This document shows positions 16,915 to 25,440 of a DNA stretch of 64,000 nt, in pieces; positions within the stretch are counted from its first letter, which is position 1; each line of letters opens with the position of its first letter. Source of the stretch: Paenibacillus sp. PvR098 (GTDB lineage Bacteria > Bacillota > Bacilli > Paenibacillales > NBRC-103111); assembly GCF_017833255.1 (NCBI RefSeq), contig NZ_JAFIBU010000001.1, forward strand, positions 2,232,001 to 2,296,000, written 5' to 3'. The notes beneath the pieces were generated by a model that was not told the origin of the DNA, made no database searches, and worked only from the letters and a program-made list of their open reading frames with translations. A program made the translations under genes and the position numbers.

Positions 16915-16942
16915 AAAAAATACAGGGATGTTAATCCCTGTA
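16915..16942 (-). terminator. Terminator of VOC-family gene
   Basis: TACAGGGAT (16921-16929) and ATCCCTGTA (16934-16942) form a perfect 9-bp stem with a 4-base loop. Read leftward, it is followed by a T-rich run. Confidence 0.85.
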
Positions 16943-16950
16943 AAAATTAG

Positions 16951-17343
16951 TTAATTATTATCGCATATGTCGCTGTTCAGCTCAATAATATTGCGGTCTG
17001 GATCCAATATATAGATTTGCGGAAACCCCGCACGGGGATGCGGCCTGGCATCGTAATCGATACCGCAGGAATCCAGCCATGCCACAGCTTCCTTGTAGCT
17101 CCTCACACGAATAGCCAAATGTCCGTCACGCGAATGGATACCGCTCTGTCTAAGCGTCTCCCCCGGATGAACGATCAGATGCAGTTGCTGACCTTCGCTG
17201 CCAACAGTAAACCACGCTCCCGCAAAATCAAACGGAGGCCGCTCTATTTCTTCAAGCCCCAACACTTCTTTATAAAAAGCCTTGGAGCGCTCCAAATCGC
17301 GAACGCACAAGCTGACGTGATGAATCGAGTGAATGGATAGCAT
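16951..17343 (-). CDS. VOC-family protein (glyoxalase/bleomycin resistance fold)
   Basis: This 130-residue protein has the two beta-alpha-beta3 modules of vicinal-oxygen-chelate enzymes. IHHVSLCVRDLERSKAFYKE opens module one, and DGHLAIRVRSYKEAVAWL opens module two. IYILDPDRNIIELNSD ends the protein. The expected metal ligands (His in IHHVSL, His in GHLAI, Glu in IIELN) are visible, so it may be a metal-dependent lyase or dioxygenase. It is closer to generic glyoxalase-like proteins than to FosB. The ATG at 17343 follows AGGTG by 6-7 bases. It is monocistronic with its own terminator. Confidence 0.85.
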   Translation of the reverse strand: MLSIHSIHHVSLCVRDLERSKAFYKEVLGLEEIERPPFDFAGAWFTVGSEGQQLHLIVHPGETLRQSGIHSRDGHLAIRVRSYKEAVAWLDSCGIDYDARPHPRAGFPQIYILDPDRNIIELNSDICDNN

Positions 17344-17417
17344 GCTTATCACCTACCTTCTTCATCGATTACCTCTACTCCAGTTCGTTCTTTCTAGAAA
17401 TTTCCACTACTTTAGCC

Positions 17418-19208
17418 CTACTCAGTCAATCGCAAAAATTCGTGCACGTCGGCAATGGAGATGTCCATAGCCTGCTGCCAGAAGTCCGGCTTCCGCAGAT
17501 CAATACCAAGATGCTTGCTCGCCAATTCTTCGACGGTCATACGGCCGGTATCGCGAAGAAGCGCCACGTATTGATCCTCGAAAGCGGCTCCGCGACGGAG
17601 CGCTTCCGCATACAGCCCAGTGCTGAACATGTAGCCGAACGTATAGGGGAAATTGTAGAACGGCACTTCCGTGATATAGAAATGCAGCTTCGACGCCCAA
17701 AAATACGGATGGTATTCATCCAGCGCTTCTCGGTATGCCGTTTTCTGCGCGGAGAGCATCAGCTCATTCAGGCGTTCCGTGCTGACGAGTCCCTTGCGGC
17801 GCTCTTCGTAGAATGCCGTTTCGAATATGAACCGTGCATGAATGTTCATATAGAAAGCAACGGAGCGCTGAATCTTGTCTTCGAGCAGTGTCAGCCGCTC
17901 CTCGTCCGTCGCCGCCGCCTTTACCGCCGCATCGGATACGACCATCTCCGCGAACGTAGACGCCGTCTCCGCCACGTTCATCGCATATTCTTGGGCAAGC
18001 GCCGGCAGGTCGTTCATCACGTACTGGTGATAGCCGTGTCCTAGCTCGTGAGCGAGCGTCGACACGTTCGAGGCCGTTCCCGCGTAAGTCATAAAAATGC
18101 GCGTTTCTTCGCTGATCGGAAACGATGTGCAGAAACCGCCTGGCCGTTTGCCTGGGCGGTCTTCTGCCTCAATCCACCCGTTCTCGAACGCCTTGACGGC
18201 AAAATCGGCCATCTTCGGGCTGAAGCGGCGGAACTGCTCCACAATGAGCTGTGCGCCTTCATCATAGCTATAATGGATGTCTCCCTGCCCGACCGGAGCA
18301 TCGACATCATGCCAGCTCAGCCGCTGTATGCCGAGCAGCTTCGCTTTCCGCTCCAGATAGCGGACAAAAACGTCTTTGCTGCCTTCGATAACGCCCCACA
18401 TCGCATCCAGCGTCTCTTTCGACATCCGGTTGATATCAAGTGGCTCTTTGTGAATCGAGTCCCATCCGCGGCGCTCATAAAGCTTGACTCGGAAACCTCC
18501 GAGATGGTTAAGCGCGTCTGCGCAGTAGTCGGCATGCTCCGCCCACTTCTCCTCCCAGCTATGGAAAAGCGTTTCCCTTACCGCTCGGTCCGGACTGTGC
18601 ATCTTATTCGCGGCCTGACCTGCAGACAACTCTGTAACGACTCCGTTCTCCTCGAACGGTACACGAAATTTGCTGACCGTTGTATTATAAAGCTCTCCCC
18701 AGCCATGGTACCCGTCAACGGCCAAATCGTAAACCAGCGCTTCCTGCTCCGGCGGCAGCTTCTCCGCGGCCAAAGCTCTGCGCTCCTCAAGTGGATAAGC
18801 AATATCCTGTAGCTCCGGATGCTGCAGCAGCGCCGTCCACGCTTCGCTGCCGATCTTCGTCAGAAGGTCATCAAACCTTGTACTGGCGGAAGCATAGGAA
18901 GCACCGATCGTTCTCACCTGTCCCGCAAGAATAACCGCCTGTTTGTCATTCTGATTTTCCGCTGCCAGACATGCCGTAAACGAATCTGCCTCACGTATTT
19001 TTAGCGCCGCTGTTTGCAGAAGACGGATCAAGGGCAGCAACGTTGCTGCCGAATCCGATGCATTCGGAATGGTCAGCTCCCCGAGCGCCCGCTCCATAGC
19101 GGCGATATCCGCGCGAAGCCCTTCCAAAAACTGCTCAAAAGCCTGAGAATGGCTTCCTCCCTTAAAAAAACGATTCAAGTCCCACGTTTGTGGCAATGGA
19201 CTCCGCAT
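17418..19208 (-). CDS. M3-family oligoendopeptidase (PepF-like)
   Basis: This 596-residue cytosolic zinc metallopeptidase is related to oligoendopeptidase F and acts on short peptides. The active-site motif is AHELGHGYHQY (HExxH), with the third ligand expected in NVAETASTFAE downstream, and the length is normal for M3 peptidases. The C-terminal region ASKLHFYITEVPFYNFPYTF is conserved in the group. The ATG at 19208 is chosen by fit to family N-termini (LPQTWDL); a GTG at 19223 overlaps AAAGG. There is no nearby operon partner. It probably recycles peptides; a sporulation or signalling role is possible but unproved. Confidence 0.88.
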   Translation of the reverse strand: MRSPLPQTWDLNRFFKGGSHSQAFEQFLEGLRADIAAMERALGELTIPNASDSAATLLPLIRLLQTAALKIREADSFTACLAAENQNDKQAVILAGQVRTIGASYASASTRFDDLLTKIGSEAWTALLQHPELQDIAYPLEERRALAAEKLPPEQEALVYDLAVDGYHGWGELYNTTVSKFRVPFEENGVVTELSAGQAANKMHSPDRAVRETLFHSWEEKWAEHADYCADALNHLGGFRVKLYERRGWDSIHKEPLDINRMSKETLDAMWGVIEGSKDVFVRYLERKAKLLGIQRLSWHDVDAPVGQGDIHYSYDEGAQLIVEQFRRFSPKMADFAVKAFENGWIEAEDRPGKRPGGFCTSFPISEETRIFMTYAGTASNVSTLAHELGHGYHQYVMNDLPALAQEYAMNVAETASTFAEMVVSDAAVKAAATDEERLTLLEDKIQRSVAFYMNIHARFIFETAFYEERRKGLVSTERLNELMLSAQKTAYREALDEYHPYFWASKLHFYITEVPFYNFPYTFGYMFSTGLYAEALRRGAAFEDQYVALLRDTGRMTVEELASKHLGIDLRKPDFWQQAMDISIADVHEFLRLTE

Positions 19209-19370
19209 AGGGTAACACCGCACCTTTCGTATAATATGTACTCCTTTCCATTAAACCACAATTCAGGCTCAAGCCCAAATATGCTGGTGCCCCATATTTT
19301 CGGTTGAATTGTAGGTCCTGAATATGATTAAATGGAGACTATAGATCTTTAGGACTGGAGGTTCCACTCG

Positions 19371-19559
19371 ATGAGACCACTTCCCATTTCTCCGGAAACG
19401 GCCCAGAGACTGGCCAAGGAGCTAAATGTTCCGCTTGAACATTTAATGCATATGCCACAGCATATTTTGATGCAAAAGCTGGCTGAGCTCGCCAAGCAAA
19501 AAACGGATGAAACCACAAAGAACGATGCGCCGGATTCCGGCAATTCGAGCCCGGAGTAG
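19371..19559 (+). CDS. yycC: YycC-like small protein
   Basis: This 62-residue protein closely resembles B. subtilis YycC: the opening MRPLPISPETAQRLAKELNV and the following PLEHLMHMPQHIL are family hallmarks. The C-terminus (KQKTDETTKNDAPDSG) is polar and probably disordered. GGAGG eight bases before the ATG. It is followed after 3 bases by another small gene, so they form an operon. The function of YycC is unknown. Confidence 0.85.
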   Translation: MRPLPISPETAQRLAKELNVPLEHLMHMPQHILMQKLAELAKQKTDETTKNDAPDSGNSSPE

Positions 19560-19562
19560 CGG

Positions 19563-19802
19563 ATGATTCCTTTTGCCCATACCTGGCCGTATGATCGGAT
19601 CGGACAAGACGTATACGTCCAAAGCTGCCCCTTCTGCCAAGCAGCCAATGTGCTGCTGACGCTCAAAGCGAAAGATCTCGCAGAGCTTCGAGAAGGGGTA
19701 AAAAGGTTGCTCGTCTTCCCCTGCTGCCGAAACAAGTTGACTCTGGTCGATGCTGACCCAGATTACCTGCTAGCGGACCGCCCGCTTCGCCGAAACGGCT
19801 GA
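19563..19802 (+). CDS. Small hypothetical protein with CxxC zinc-ribbon-like motif
   Basis: This 79-residue protein carries SCPFCQAANVLLTL and, 35 residues later, FPCCRNKLTLVDAD, two cysteine pairs arranged like a small zinc ribbon. The N-terminus is aromatic (FAHTWPYDRIGQDVYV). It starts 3 bases after the yycC stop, which implies translational coupling. I do not recognise a named family. Confidence 0.65.
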   Translation: MIPFAHTWPYDRIGQDVYVQSCPFCQAANVLLTLKAKDLAELREGVKRLLVFPCCRNKLTLVDADPDYLLADRPLRRNG

Positions 19803-19875
19803 TTCGGCTTTCCCGCTTTTATCACGGCCGGCAAAATCGCTATAACATTTTATCCGGATATTTCCACAATAAAAC

Positions 19876-19930
19876 AAAAAGCTTAAAGCTCTTACAGACC
19901 GGGTTGGTGTGCGGAAGCTTTGAGCTTTAT
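19876..19930. terminator. Bidirectional terminator between convergent genes
   Basis: AAAGCTTAAAGCT (19878-19890) pairs with AGCTTTGAGCTTT (19916-19928) with one G-U. A-rich sequence lies on the left and T-rich on the right. It serves the yycC operon and the DUF2225 gene. Confidence 0.7.
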
Positions 19931-19945
19931 ATGATTACAAATTTC

Positions 19946-20647
19946 CTATAAGTTTTCGAGAATATCTTCCTCGAACTCCACTTCGTCCTCCCGCATATCC
20001 TCTCGGGTCAATACCCACTGCTCGCGACAGGCACGGATCATGGCAGCATCCGTAATGCTCTTGTCATTAATAACGCGGCCATACCATTTCACCGCTTCCC
20101 TGTAATGCTTCAACCGCCGGTTCAGCTCCCCCAGCAAGTACATCAACCGGGCGTTGTTCATTTCTCCCCCTTCCGTCTCGAATGCGCGGGTATATTCCTC
20201 AAGCGCGTATTGGAGGAATCGCTTCTCCTGCTCTTTATCGCCCTTCTCGCGATATAACCATCCGATGTGATGCAGCAGCCCCGCGGTAACTCTGCCCTGT
20301 TCTCCCACCGTTTGTGCACAGAGAAGCGCAAGCTTGAAGCTATAAATAGCCTCATTCCACGTTCGAGGGCCGCCATAATCCTTGTAGCTCCATTGGTCGG
20401 CCACCTTCTCTTTGAACGCATTTTTTTGTGCAAGCGTCAATCGGTCCTTCGAATTCTCCGTGCTGGCAAAGCCGCATTGAGGACAGATACGAACCACATA
20501 AAAGTTCGGGTTAATCTCTTTATACTGTACGCCAAAATCCGTATCCGTGCTCGCCACCTTCTTAAAGCTCGGACGGACGCGAGAACTTTGAAAATTCGTT
20601 TCGCAATGAGGACATACCACTTTCACTTGAAATAACGGTTCAACCAT
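19946..20647 (-). CDS. DUF2225 protein, zinc ribbon plus TPR-like repeats
   Basis: This 233-residue cytosolic protein starts with a zinc-ribbon-like region: VVCPHCETNF near residue 12 and VRICPQCGFAST near residue 50 give two CxxC pairs. It is followed by helical TPR-like repeats (about 95-215, e.g. GLLHHIGWLYREKGDKEQ and YLLGELNRRLKHYREAVKWY). This is the usual DUF2225 architecture in Bacillales; the function is unknown. The ATG at 20647 has GGAAGG seven bases upstream. It begins 18 bases after the haemoglobin gene stop and is probably co-transcribed with it. Confidence 0.85.
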   Translation of the reverse strand: MVEPLFQVKVVCPHCETNFQSSRVRPSFKKVASTDTDFGVQYKEINPNFYVVRICPQCGFASTENSKDRLTLAQKNAFKEKVADQWSYKDYGGPRTWNEAIYSFKLALLCAQTVGEQGRVTAGLLHHIGWLYREKGDKEQEKRFLQYALEEYTRAFETEGGEMNNARLMYLLGELNRRLKHYREAVKWYGRVINDKSITDAAMIRACREQWVLTREDMREDEVEFEEDILENL

Positions 20648-20665
20648 GGAGCACCCTTCCTTCAA

Positions 20666-21037
20666 TTAGCTTGAGCTGTTGATAAAATGATAAGCGGGCC
20701 CCTTTAGCCTCTCCAGCACGGCAAACTGCAGCTCCGGATCCCATCCGGTCTCCTGAAGCGCCTGCTTCATACAGCCGAGCCAAGCTTCGGCCCGCTCGGG
20801 TGTTATGGGGAAGGACATGTGCCTCGCCCGCATCATCGGATGTCCGTAGGCCTCCGAAAAGAGCTGCGGCCCCCCAAAAAACTGCGACAAAAACATATAT
20901 TGATTCTCGATCACCGGGCGGATATCTCCCGGGAACAAAGGGGCAAGCAGAGGATGCTCTTGGACCTTAGGATAGAACGCCTCTACCAGCTTCCGGATCC
21001 CTTCCGCCCCGCCCATCGCTTCGTAAAACTCAGACAT
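20666..21037 (-). CDS. Truncated haemoglobin, group II (YjbI/GlbO-like)
   Basis: This 123-residue 2-over-2 globin binds haem and O2 or NO. Helical blocks are YEAMGGAEGIRKLVEAFYPKV, then QYMFLSQFFGGP with the distal-pocket aromatics, then RARHMSFPITPERAEAWL with the proximal His. The Trp in WLGCMKQAL is group-II-like. GGAGG nine bases before the ATG at 21037; the longer frame to 21127 has no homology. It is upstream of the DUF2225 gene. In B. subtilis the homologue yjbI neighbours yjbH (a Spx adaptor), which is not seen here. Confidence 0.92.
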   Translation of the reverse strand: MSEFYEAMGGAEGIRKLVEAFYPKVQEHPLLAPLFPGDIRPVIENQYMFLSQFFGGPQLFSEAYGHPMMRARHMSFPITPERAEAWLGCMKQALQETGWDPELQFAVLERLKGPAYHFINSSS

Positions 21038-21124
21038 ATTCGGATTCCTCCCCAAAGGACTTAACGGATGCGTCGTCTTTAAGGGACGCGCGTGATCATC
21101 AAAGTGATTCAGATCATCTGTAAA

Positions 21125-21158
21125 CAAAAAAAGATGCTAAGCCATAAGCCTTAGCATC
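21125..21158 (-). terminator. Terminator of the 29-residue membrane peptide gene
   Basis: GATGCTAAG (21133-21141) and CTTAGCATC (21150-21158) form a perfect 9-bp stem. Read leftward, it is followed by a run of seven T. It lies 46 bases after the small gene stop. Confidence 0.85.
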
Positions 21159-21203
21159 GGTATACTGGCCAAAACCCTATACATATGGACATGGGAAAAA
21201 AGC

Positions 21204-21293
21204 TTACACATCCTCTTCACCCGAAGACATCAGCGATTCCCTTATAACATAAACAAAAGCGCATACGAGAATTCCAGCAATTACACCCGACAT
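21204..21293 (-). CDS. 29-residue single-pass membrane peptide
   Basis: A short leftward frame encodes 29 residues starting MSGVIAGILVCAFVYVIRES. It has one hydrophobic helix with a Cys, then a charged tail LMSSGEEDV. AGGAG sits seven bases before the ATG and a perfect terminator follows, so it has the full layout of a real gene. Small membrane proteins of this kind are common in spore formers. I do not recognise it; a regulatory or sporulation role is only a guess. Confidence 0.6.
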   Translation of the reverse strand: MSGVIAGILVCAFVYVIRESLMSSGEEDV

Positions 21294-21471
21294 AAGGATC
21301 ACTCCTATTCTCATATTGGTACTATTGTACCATAGAAAACCGTATAATTCAGCCCCTATGTTTGCTTTCTAAAATATTTTTGAAAAATTCACACTTCTGT
21401 TCGGGCATGTCTATACCCGCCACTTCATATATCAGAATGACAAGCTTTTTATAGTTAGGAGGTGGGTGCCG

Positions 21472-22722
21472 ATGCGTACGAAAAACTCTCTTATGATCGC
21501 CGCGGCGCTGATCGCCGTTACGTTTGCTTTCCTGATGCTGGCTTTCCCGACAGAATCCTTTCATGCATCGCTGAAAGGAATGTCCATATGGTGGGATGTA
21601 CTTTTCCCGGCGTTGTTTCCTTTTTTCGTCATTTCCGAAATCATGCTCGGTGTGGGCATGGTTCATTTCTTCGGTACCCTTTTGGATCCTCTGATGCGGC
21701 CGCTGTTTCGTGTGCCGGGCATCGGCGGCTTTGTGATGGCGATGGGCTTTGCTTCCGGATATCCGATCGGAGCCCGTCTCACCTCGCAGCTTTGGGAACA
21801 GCGCCTGGTGAACCGGGAGGAGGGAGAACGTCTGGTCGCCTTCACAACATCGTCGGACCCGATCTTTTTGATCGGAGCCGTATCGGTCGGTTTTTTTCAC
21901 AATCCGGCGCTGGCCGCCGTCCTGGCTGCGGCCCATTACGGCGCCGCCATCCTGATCGGTCTGCTGATGCGGTTTCACGGACAGCCATCGCGGGATAATA
22001 AACGAAAGAACAAAGCCTCTTCGACGAACATACAGACTAGAGCTTCCAGAACCCGTATTTGGTACCGTGCTTTCGAGGCGATGCATGAAGCCCGGCTCAA
22101 GGACGGACGTTCGTTAGGCGTTATGCTGGAGCAAGCGATCTACTCCGGTTTAAATCTAATGTTTGTCGTCGGCGGCTTGGTAGTCTTTTTTTCCGTAGTC
22201 ATGGAGGTGATGACTTCATCTCATGCCATGATCTTTTTTTATGCTGCGATCGACTCCGTACTTCAACTATTCGGCATGCCTATCTCCCTATCCCAAGCTG
22301 TAGCTAACGGATTTTTTGAAGTCACCTTGGGTGCCAAAACTGCCGGGGCCGCGGAAGGCATTCCCCTCATGTATCAAGCCGCCATCGCGGCGTGGGTTTT
22401 GTCTTGGGGCGGTCTTTCCGTTCATGCGCAAATTATCAGCATTCTGCATCATACCGACCTTCGCTACATACCATTTATCGTTGCCCGGTTTATCCACGGC
22501 CTGCTGGCCGCTGCATTAGTTATTGTTCTCTGGAAACCTCTGGCGCCCGATCACGCGAACCTTACCGCCTTTATCCCTATTCCGGATGTTACACGTCCCA
22601 TAACTACGCTGCTGCAGCATACCCTGCCTGCCGCGGTCCTCACATTCACCTCGGTGCTGGGCATCCTGCTTCTGCTTTCCGCTTGTTTCTTTATAGGAAA
22701 AAAATGCATCAAGAGTTTCTAA
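21472..22722 (+). CDS. ylbJ: Sporulation integral membrane protein YlbJ
   Basis: This 416-residue polytopic membrane protein has two nucleoside-recognition (Gate) domains. KGMSIWWDVLFPALFPFFVI and GFASGYPIGARL are in the first half, and NGFFEVTLGAKTA is in the second. Homologues in B. subtilis are made in the mother cell under sigma-E and are needed for a normal spore cortex. The ATG at 21472 has AGGAGG nine bases upstream; a GTG at 21466 is an alternative. It is monocistronic, divergent from the small membrane peptide gene. No reliable sigma-E promoter could be picked by eye. Confidence 0.92.
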   Translation: MRTKNSLMIAAALIAVTFAFLMLAFPTESFHASLKGMSIWWDVLFPALFPFFVISEIMLGVGMVHFFGTLLDPLMRPLFRVPGIGGFVMAMGFASGYPIGARLTSQLWEQRLVNREEGERLVAFTTSSDPIFLIGAVSVGFFHNPALAAVLAAAHYGAAILIGLLMRFHGQPSRDNKRKNKASSTNIQTRASRTRIWYRAFEAMHEARLKDGRSLGVMLEQAIYSGLNLMFVVGGLVVFFSVVMEVMTSSHAMIFFYAAIDSVLQLFGMPISLSQAVANGFFEVTLGAKTAGAAEGIPLMYQAAIAAWVLSWGGLSVHAQIISILHHTDLRYIPFIVARFIHGLLAAALVIVLWKPLAPDHANLTAFIPIPDVTRPITTLLQHTLPAAVLTFTSVLGILLLLSACFFIGKKCIKSF

Positions 22723-22803
22723 TTATTAGATTCTACAAGGACAAACGGAACTCTAATAGCTTCATCTGATGAACATGTGAAAATTTTGGGTAGAGGTGAA
22801 ACG

Positions 22804-25380
22804 ATGCAAACCAAGTTCCATTCAAGAAAGATCGAACTGCCCCCCGCCATCAGCCGGCTGTCGGACCTGGCCTTCAATTTATGGTTCAGCTGGAACGATA
22901 GCGCCAAGGCGCTGTTCTCGGTCATTGAACCGAAGCTTTGGGAGCAATTCGGACACAATCCCGTCCGCTTGCTGCTGGAAGTCGATCGGGCTGTGCTGGA
23001 AGCATTGGCGTGTGACGATGATTTTCTTCATCAATACGAAGCGGTGATGAAACAATACGACGATTATTTCGAAACCTCCACATGGTTCGAGCATGAGCAC
23101 CCCCGCCATACGCAGCAGATGATCGCGTATTTCTCAGCGGAGTTCGGCTTTCACGAGTCGCTTCCGATATATTCGGGTGGCCTCGGCGTGTTGGCCGGCG
23201 ACCACTGCAAATCGGCCAGCGATCTGGGTGTCCCGCTTGTGGGAATCGGACTTTTATATAGAAGGGGATATTTTAACCAAAGATTCGATTCCCATGGCAG
23301 ACAGATGTCCGAGAATACGATCTACGATTTTAACAAGCTGCCGATCGCTCCAGCCTACACATCGGCTCAAGCAGACAGCGGTGCCGAACAGCTGCGGGAG
23401 GAGCTTTACATCACCCTGCCCCTGGCTGATCGAACCGTTCGTCTGAAGGTATGGCAGGTGCAGGTTGGCAGGGTTCCGGTATTTCTGCTCGATGCGGATC
23501 TGGAGGACAACAGCCCTTGGGACCGTGAGCTAACCGCTCAATTGTATGGCGGTAACCAGGATGTTCGAATTGCACAGGAGGTGCTGCTGGGCATCGGCGG
23601 CGTGAAGGCGCTGAGGGCTCTTGGTATTCCTACGGGGGCTTACCACATCAATGAAGGCCATGCTGCCTTTTTGTCCTTTGAGAGACTGAGAGAGCAGTTG
23701 GACCAAGGACAGCCGTTCCACGTTGCACTCGAGGTTGTCCGCGCAAGCACTGTTTTTACGACCCATACGCCCGTACCGGCGGGCCACGACGCTTTCCCTT
23801 TACCTATGTTCGAATACTACTTCAGCCGGTTATTTGCGGATTATCCCCATACGAAACCCGCTTTGACGGAGCTCGGATGGGATGTTCAAAAACAGTTGTT
23901 CAACATGACCCATCTGGCGATGAACACTGCCGCCCTACGCAACGGCGTCAGTAAGCTGCACGGTCATGTATCTCGCGATATGTTCCGCGCATTCCATGGA
24001 AACATCGATGTGCGTGAAGTGCCGATCGGCCATATTACGAATGGCGTTCACCTGAAAACCTGGCTCGCGCCCGAGCTCAAAGAACTCTACAGCCGCTTTC
24101 TTCCCGGAACGTGGATTTCTTATCAAGCGAATAAGGATTTGTGGAAGTCCATTGATCAAATCCCCGAGGAATCGCTGTGGTCAGTTCATTTAGAGCTGAA
24201 AAAGCAATTACTGAAGCTCGTACGCGCCAACCTTCACGAGCAGCTCAGCAGAAACGCAATGGCGTCGGCTGACAAAATGGAGGAGCTTCGATGCTGGTTA
24301 TCACCCGAAGCGCTTACGATTGGATTCGCAAGACGCTTTGCCACTTATAAACGGGCGAACCTTATCTTTAAGGATCTGGACCGTCTGAACCGTCTTGTAA
24401 ATAACCCAGAGAGACCGGTACAGTTTCTGTTCGCAGGAAAGGCTCATCCCGCCGATCATCCCGGTCAGGAGATGATTCGTGAAATCTACAGGATTTCACA
24501 GATGGAACCGTTCCGCGGTAAAATCATACTTCTCGAAAATTATGATATAAACCTGTCCCGATGCCTTGTTCAAGGCGTAGATGTTTGGCTTAACAACCCG
24601 CGAAGGCCATACGAAGCCAGCGGCACCAGTGGTCAGAAGGCAGCAATGAACGGAGTCATTAATTTTAGCGTGCTGGACGGCTGGTGGGAGGAAGGGTATG
24701 ACGGCACCAACGGATGGAGCATTGACGGCGATCACCATGCCGACCCGGCGACGCAAGACCGGGAGAACACGGAATCGATCTATCGGCAGCTTGAACAGGA
24801 AATTGTACCGCTCTATTATAATCAAGGCCAGATGCCCGTTCAATGGATCGCCCGGATGAAGCGTTCCATCCAGACGCTTGCGCCTTTATACAATACGGAC
24901 CGAATGGTGATGGATTACGCCAATGAGTCCTACATCCCTTCACTGCGAAGGACGCAGCTATTTGTGGCTAACGGCTATGCGGAAGCGACCAAGGTGGCCG
25001 ATTACAAAAAGTTCATTCTACATAATTGGCATCAGATCCGCGTGGTCGAAGTAAATGACGGCTCTGCCCGAGCCTCTAGCGGAGCCTCGGATAATTCGTC
25101 TATGACGCTACTCAAGGAAGTTACAGCCACAATCCGATTCGGTCCAGTATGGTATCAGGATACCGCTGTAGAGCTTATTCATTACGAAGAGAAACCAGAC
25201 GGCTGGCATCAGGTCGTTATTTCGATGGAGCCTGCGCGACAGTTAGTCGACGGCGCGGTTATCTACCGCGCGATGATTCCATCGCATTTGAAGCACGGTC
25301 CGCATTTCAGTGTCCGCGTCCTTCCGGTCAGCGCAAACTTCGCCCGCAGGTTTGAGGTCCCGCTTGTTACCAGGTTTTAA
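22804..25380 (+). CDS. glgP: Alpha-glucan (glycogen) phosphorylase, long GT35 form
   Basis: This 858-residue enzyme phosphorolyses glycogen or maltodextrin to glucose-1-phosphate. An N-terminal DUF3417-type region (SRLSDLAFNLWFSWN) marks the archaeal/bacterial long form. YFSAEFGFHESLPIYSGGLG and HINEGHAAF belong to the catalytic core, and PYEASGTSGQKAAMNGV is the conserved block just before the usual phosphate/PLP region. The last 120 residues form an extra beta domain. AGAGGTGA before the ATG at 22804. No glgBCDA genes are adjacent, so it may act on imported maltodextrins or stored glycogen. Confidence 0.92.
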   Translation: MQTKFHSRKIELPPAISRLSDLAFNLWFSWNDSAKALFSVIEPKLWEQFGHNPVRLLLEVDRAVLEALACDDDFLHQYEAVMKQYDDYFETSTWFEHEHPRHTQQMIAYFSAEFGFHESLPIYSGGLGVLAGDHCKSASDLGVPLVGIGLLYRRGYFNQRFDSHGRQMSENTIYDFNKLPIAPAYTSAQADSGAEQLREELYITLPLADRTVRLKVWQVQVGRVPVFLLDADLEDNSPWDRELTAQLYGGNQDVRIAQEVLLGIGGVKALRALGIPTGAYHINEGHAAFLSFERLREQLDQGQPFHVALEVVRASTVFTTHTPVPAGHDAFPLPMFEYYFSRLFADYPHTKPALTELGWDVQKQLFNMTHLAMNTAALRNGVSKLHGHVSRDMFRAFHGNIDVREVPIGHITNGVHLKTWLAPELKELYSRFLPGTWISYQANKDLWKSIDQIPEESLWSVHLELKKQLLKLVRANLHEQLSRNAMASADKMEELRCWLSPEALTIGFARRFATYKRANLIFKDLDRLNRLVNNPERPVQFLFAGKAHPADHPGQEMIREIYRISQMEPFRGKIILLENYDINLSRCLVQGVDVWLNNPRRPYEASGTSGQKAAMNGVINFSVLDGWWEEGYDGTNGWSIDGDHHADPATQDRENTESIYRQLEQEIVPLYYNQGQMPVQWIARMKRSIQTLAPLYNTDRMVMDYANESYIPSLRRTQLFVANGYAEATKVADYKKFILHNWHQIRVVEVNDGSARASSGASDNSSMTLLKEVTATIRFGPVWYQDTAVELIHYEEKPDGWHQVVISMEPARQLVDGAVIYRAMIPSHLKHGPHFSVRVLPVSANFARRFEVPLVTRF

Positions 25381-25386
25381 TACCAA

Positions 25387-25435
25387 AGAGGCCTTGTCCC
25401 AAGGCATTCAATTGAACGTCTGCGGCAAGGCCTCT
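25387..25435. terminator. Hairpin between convergent glgP and corA
   Basis: AGAGGCCTTG (25387-25396) and CAAGGCCTCT (25426-25435) form a perfect 10-bp stem with a 29-base loop. The flanking T-run is weak. It probably ends both genes. Confidence 0.6.
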
Positions 25436-25440
25436 CTTCC

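Noticed and set aside
18048-18812. 254-codon open frame on the + strand, and a 200-codon one at 17442-18044
   Set aside because: Both are shadows of the M3 peptidase gene on the other strand, whose HExxH motif is intact.
21349-22086. 245-codon open frame on the - strand
   Set aside because: It is antisense to the start of ylbJ; the sequence is low-complexity (Gln/Arg/His/Lys) and has no homology.
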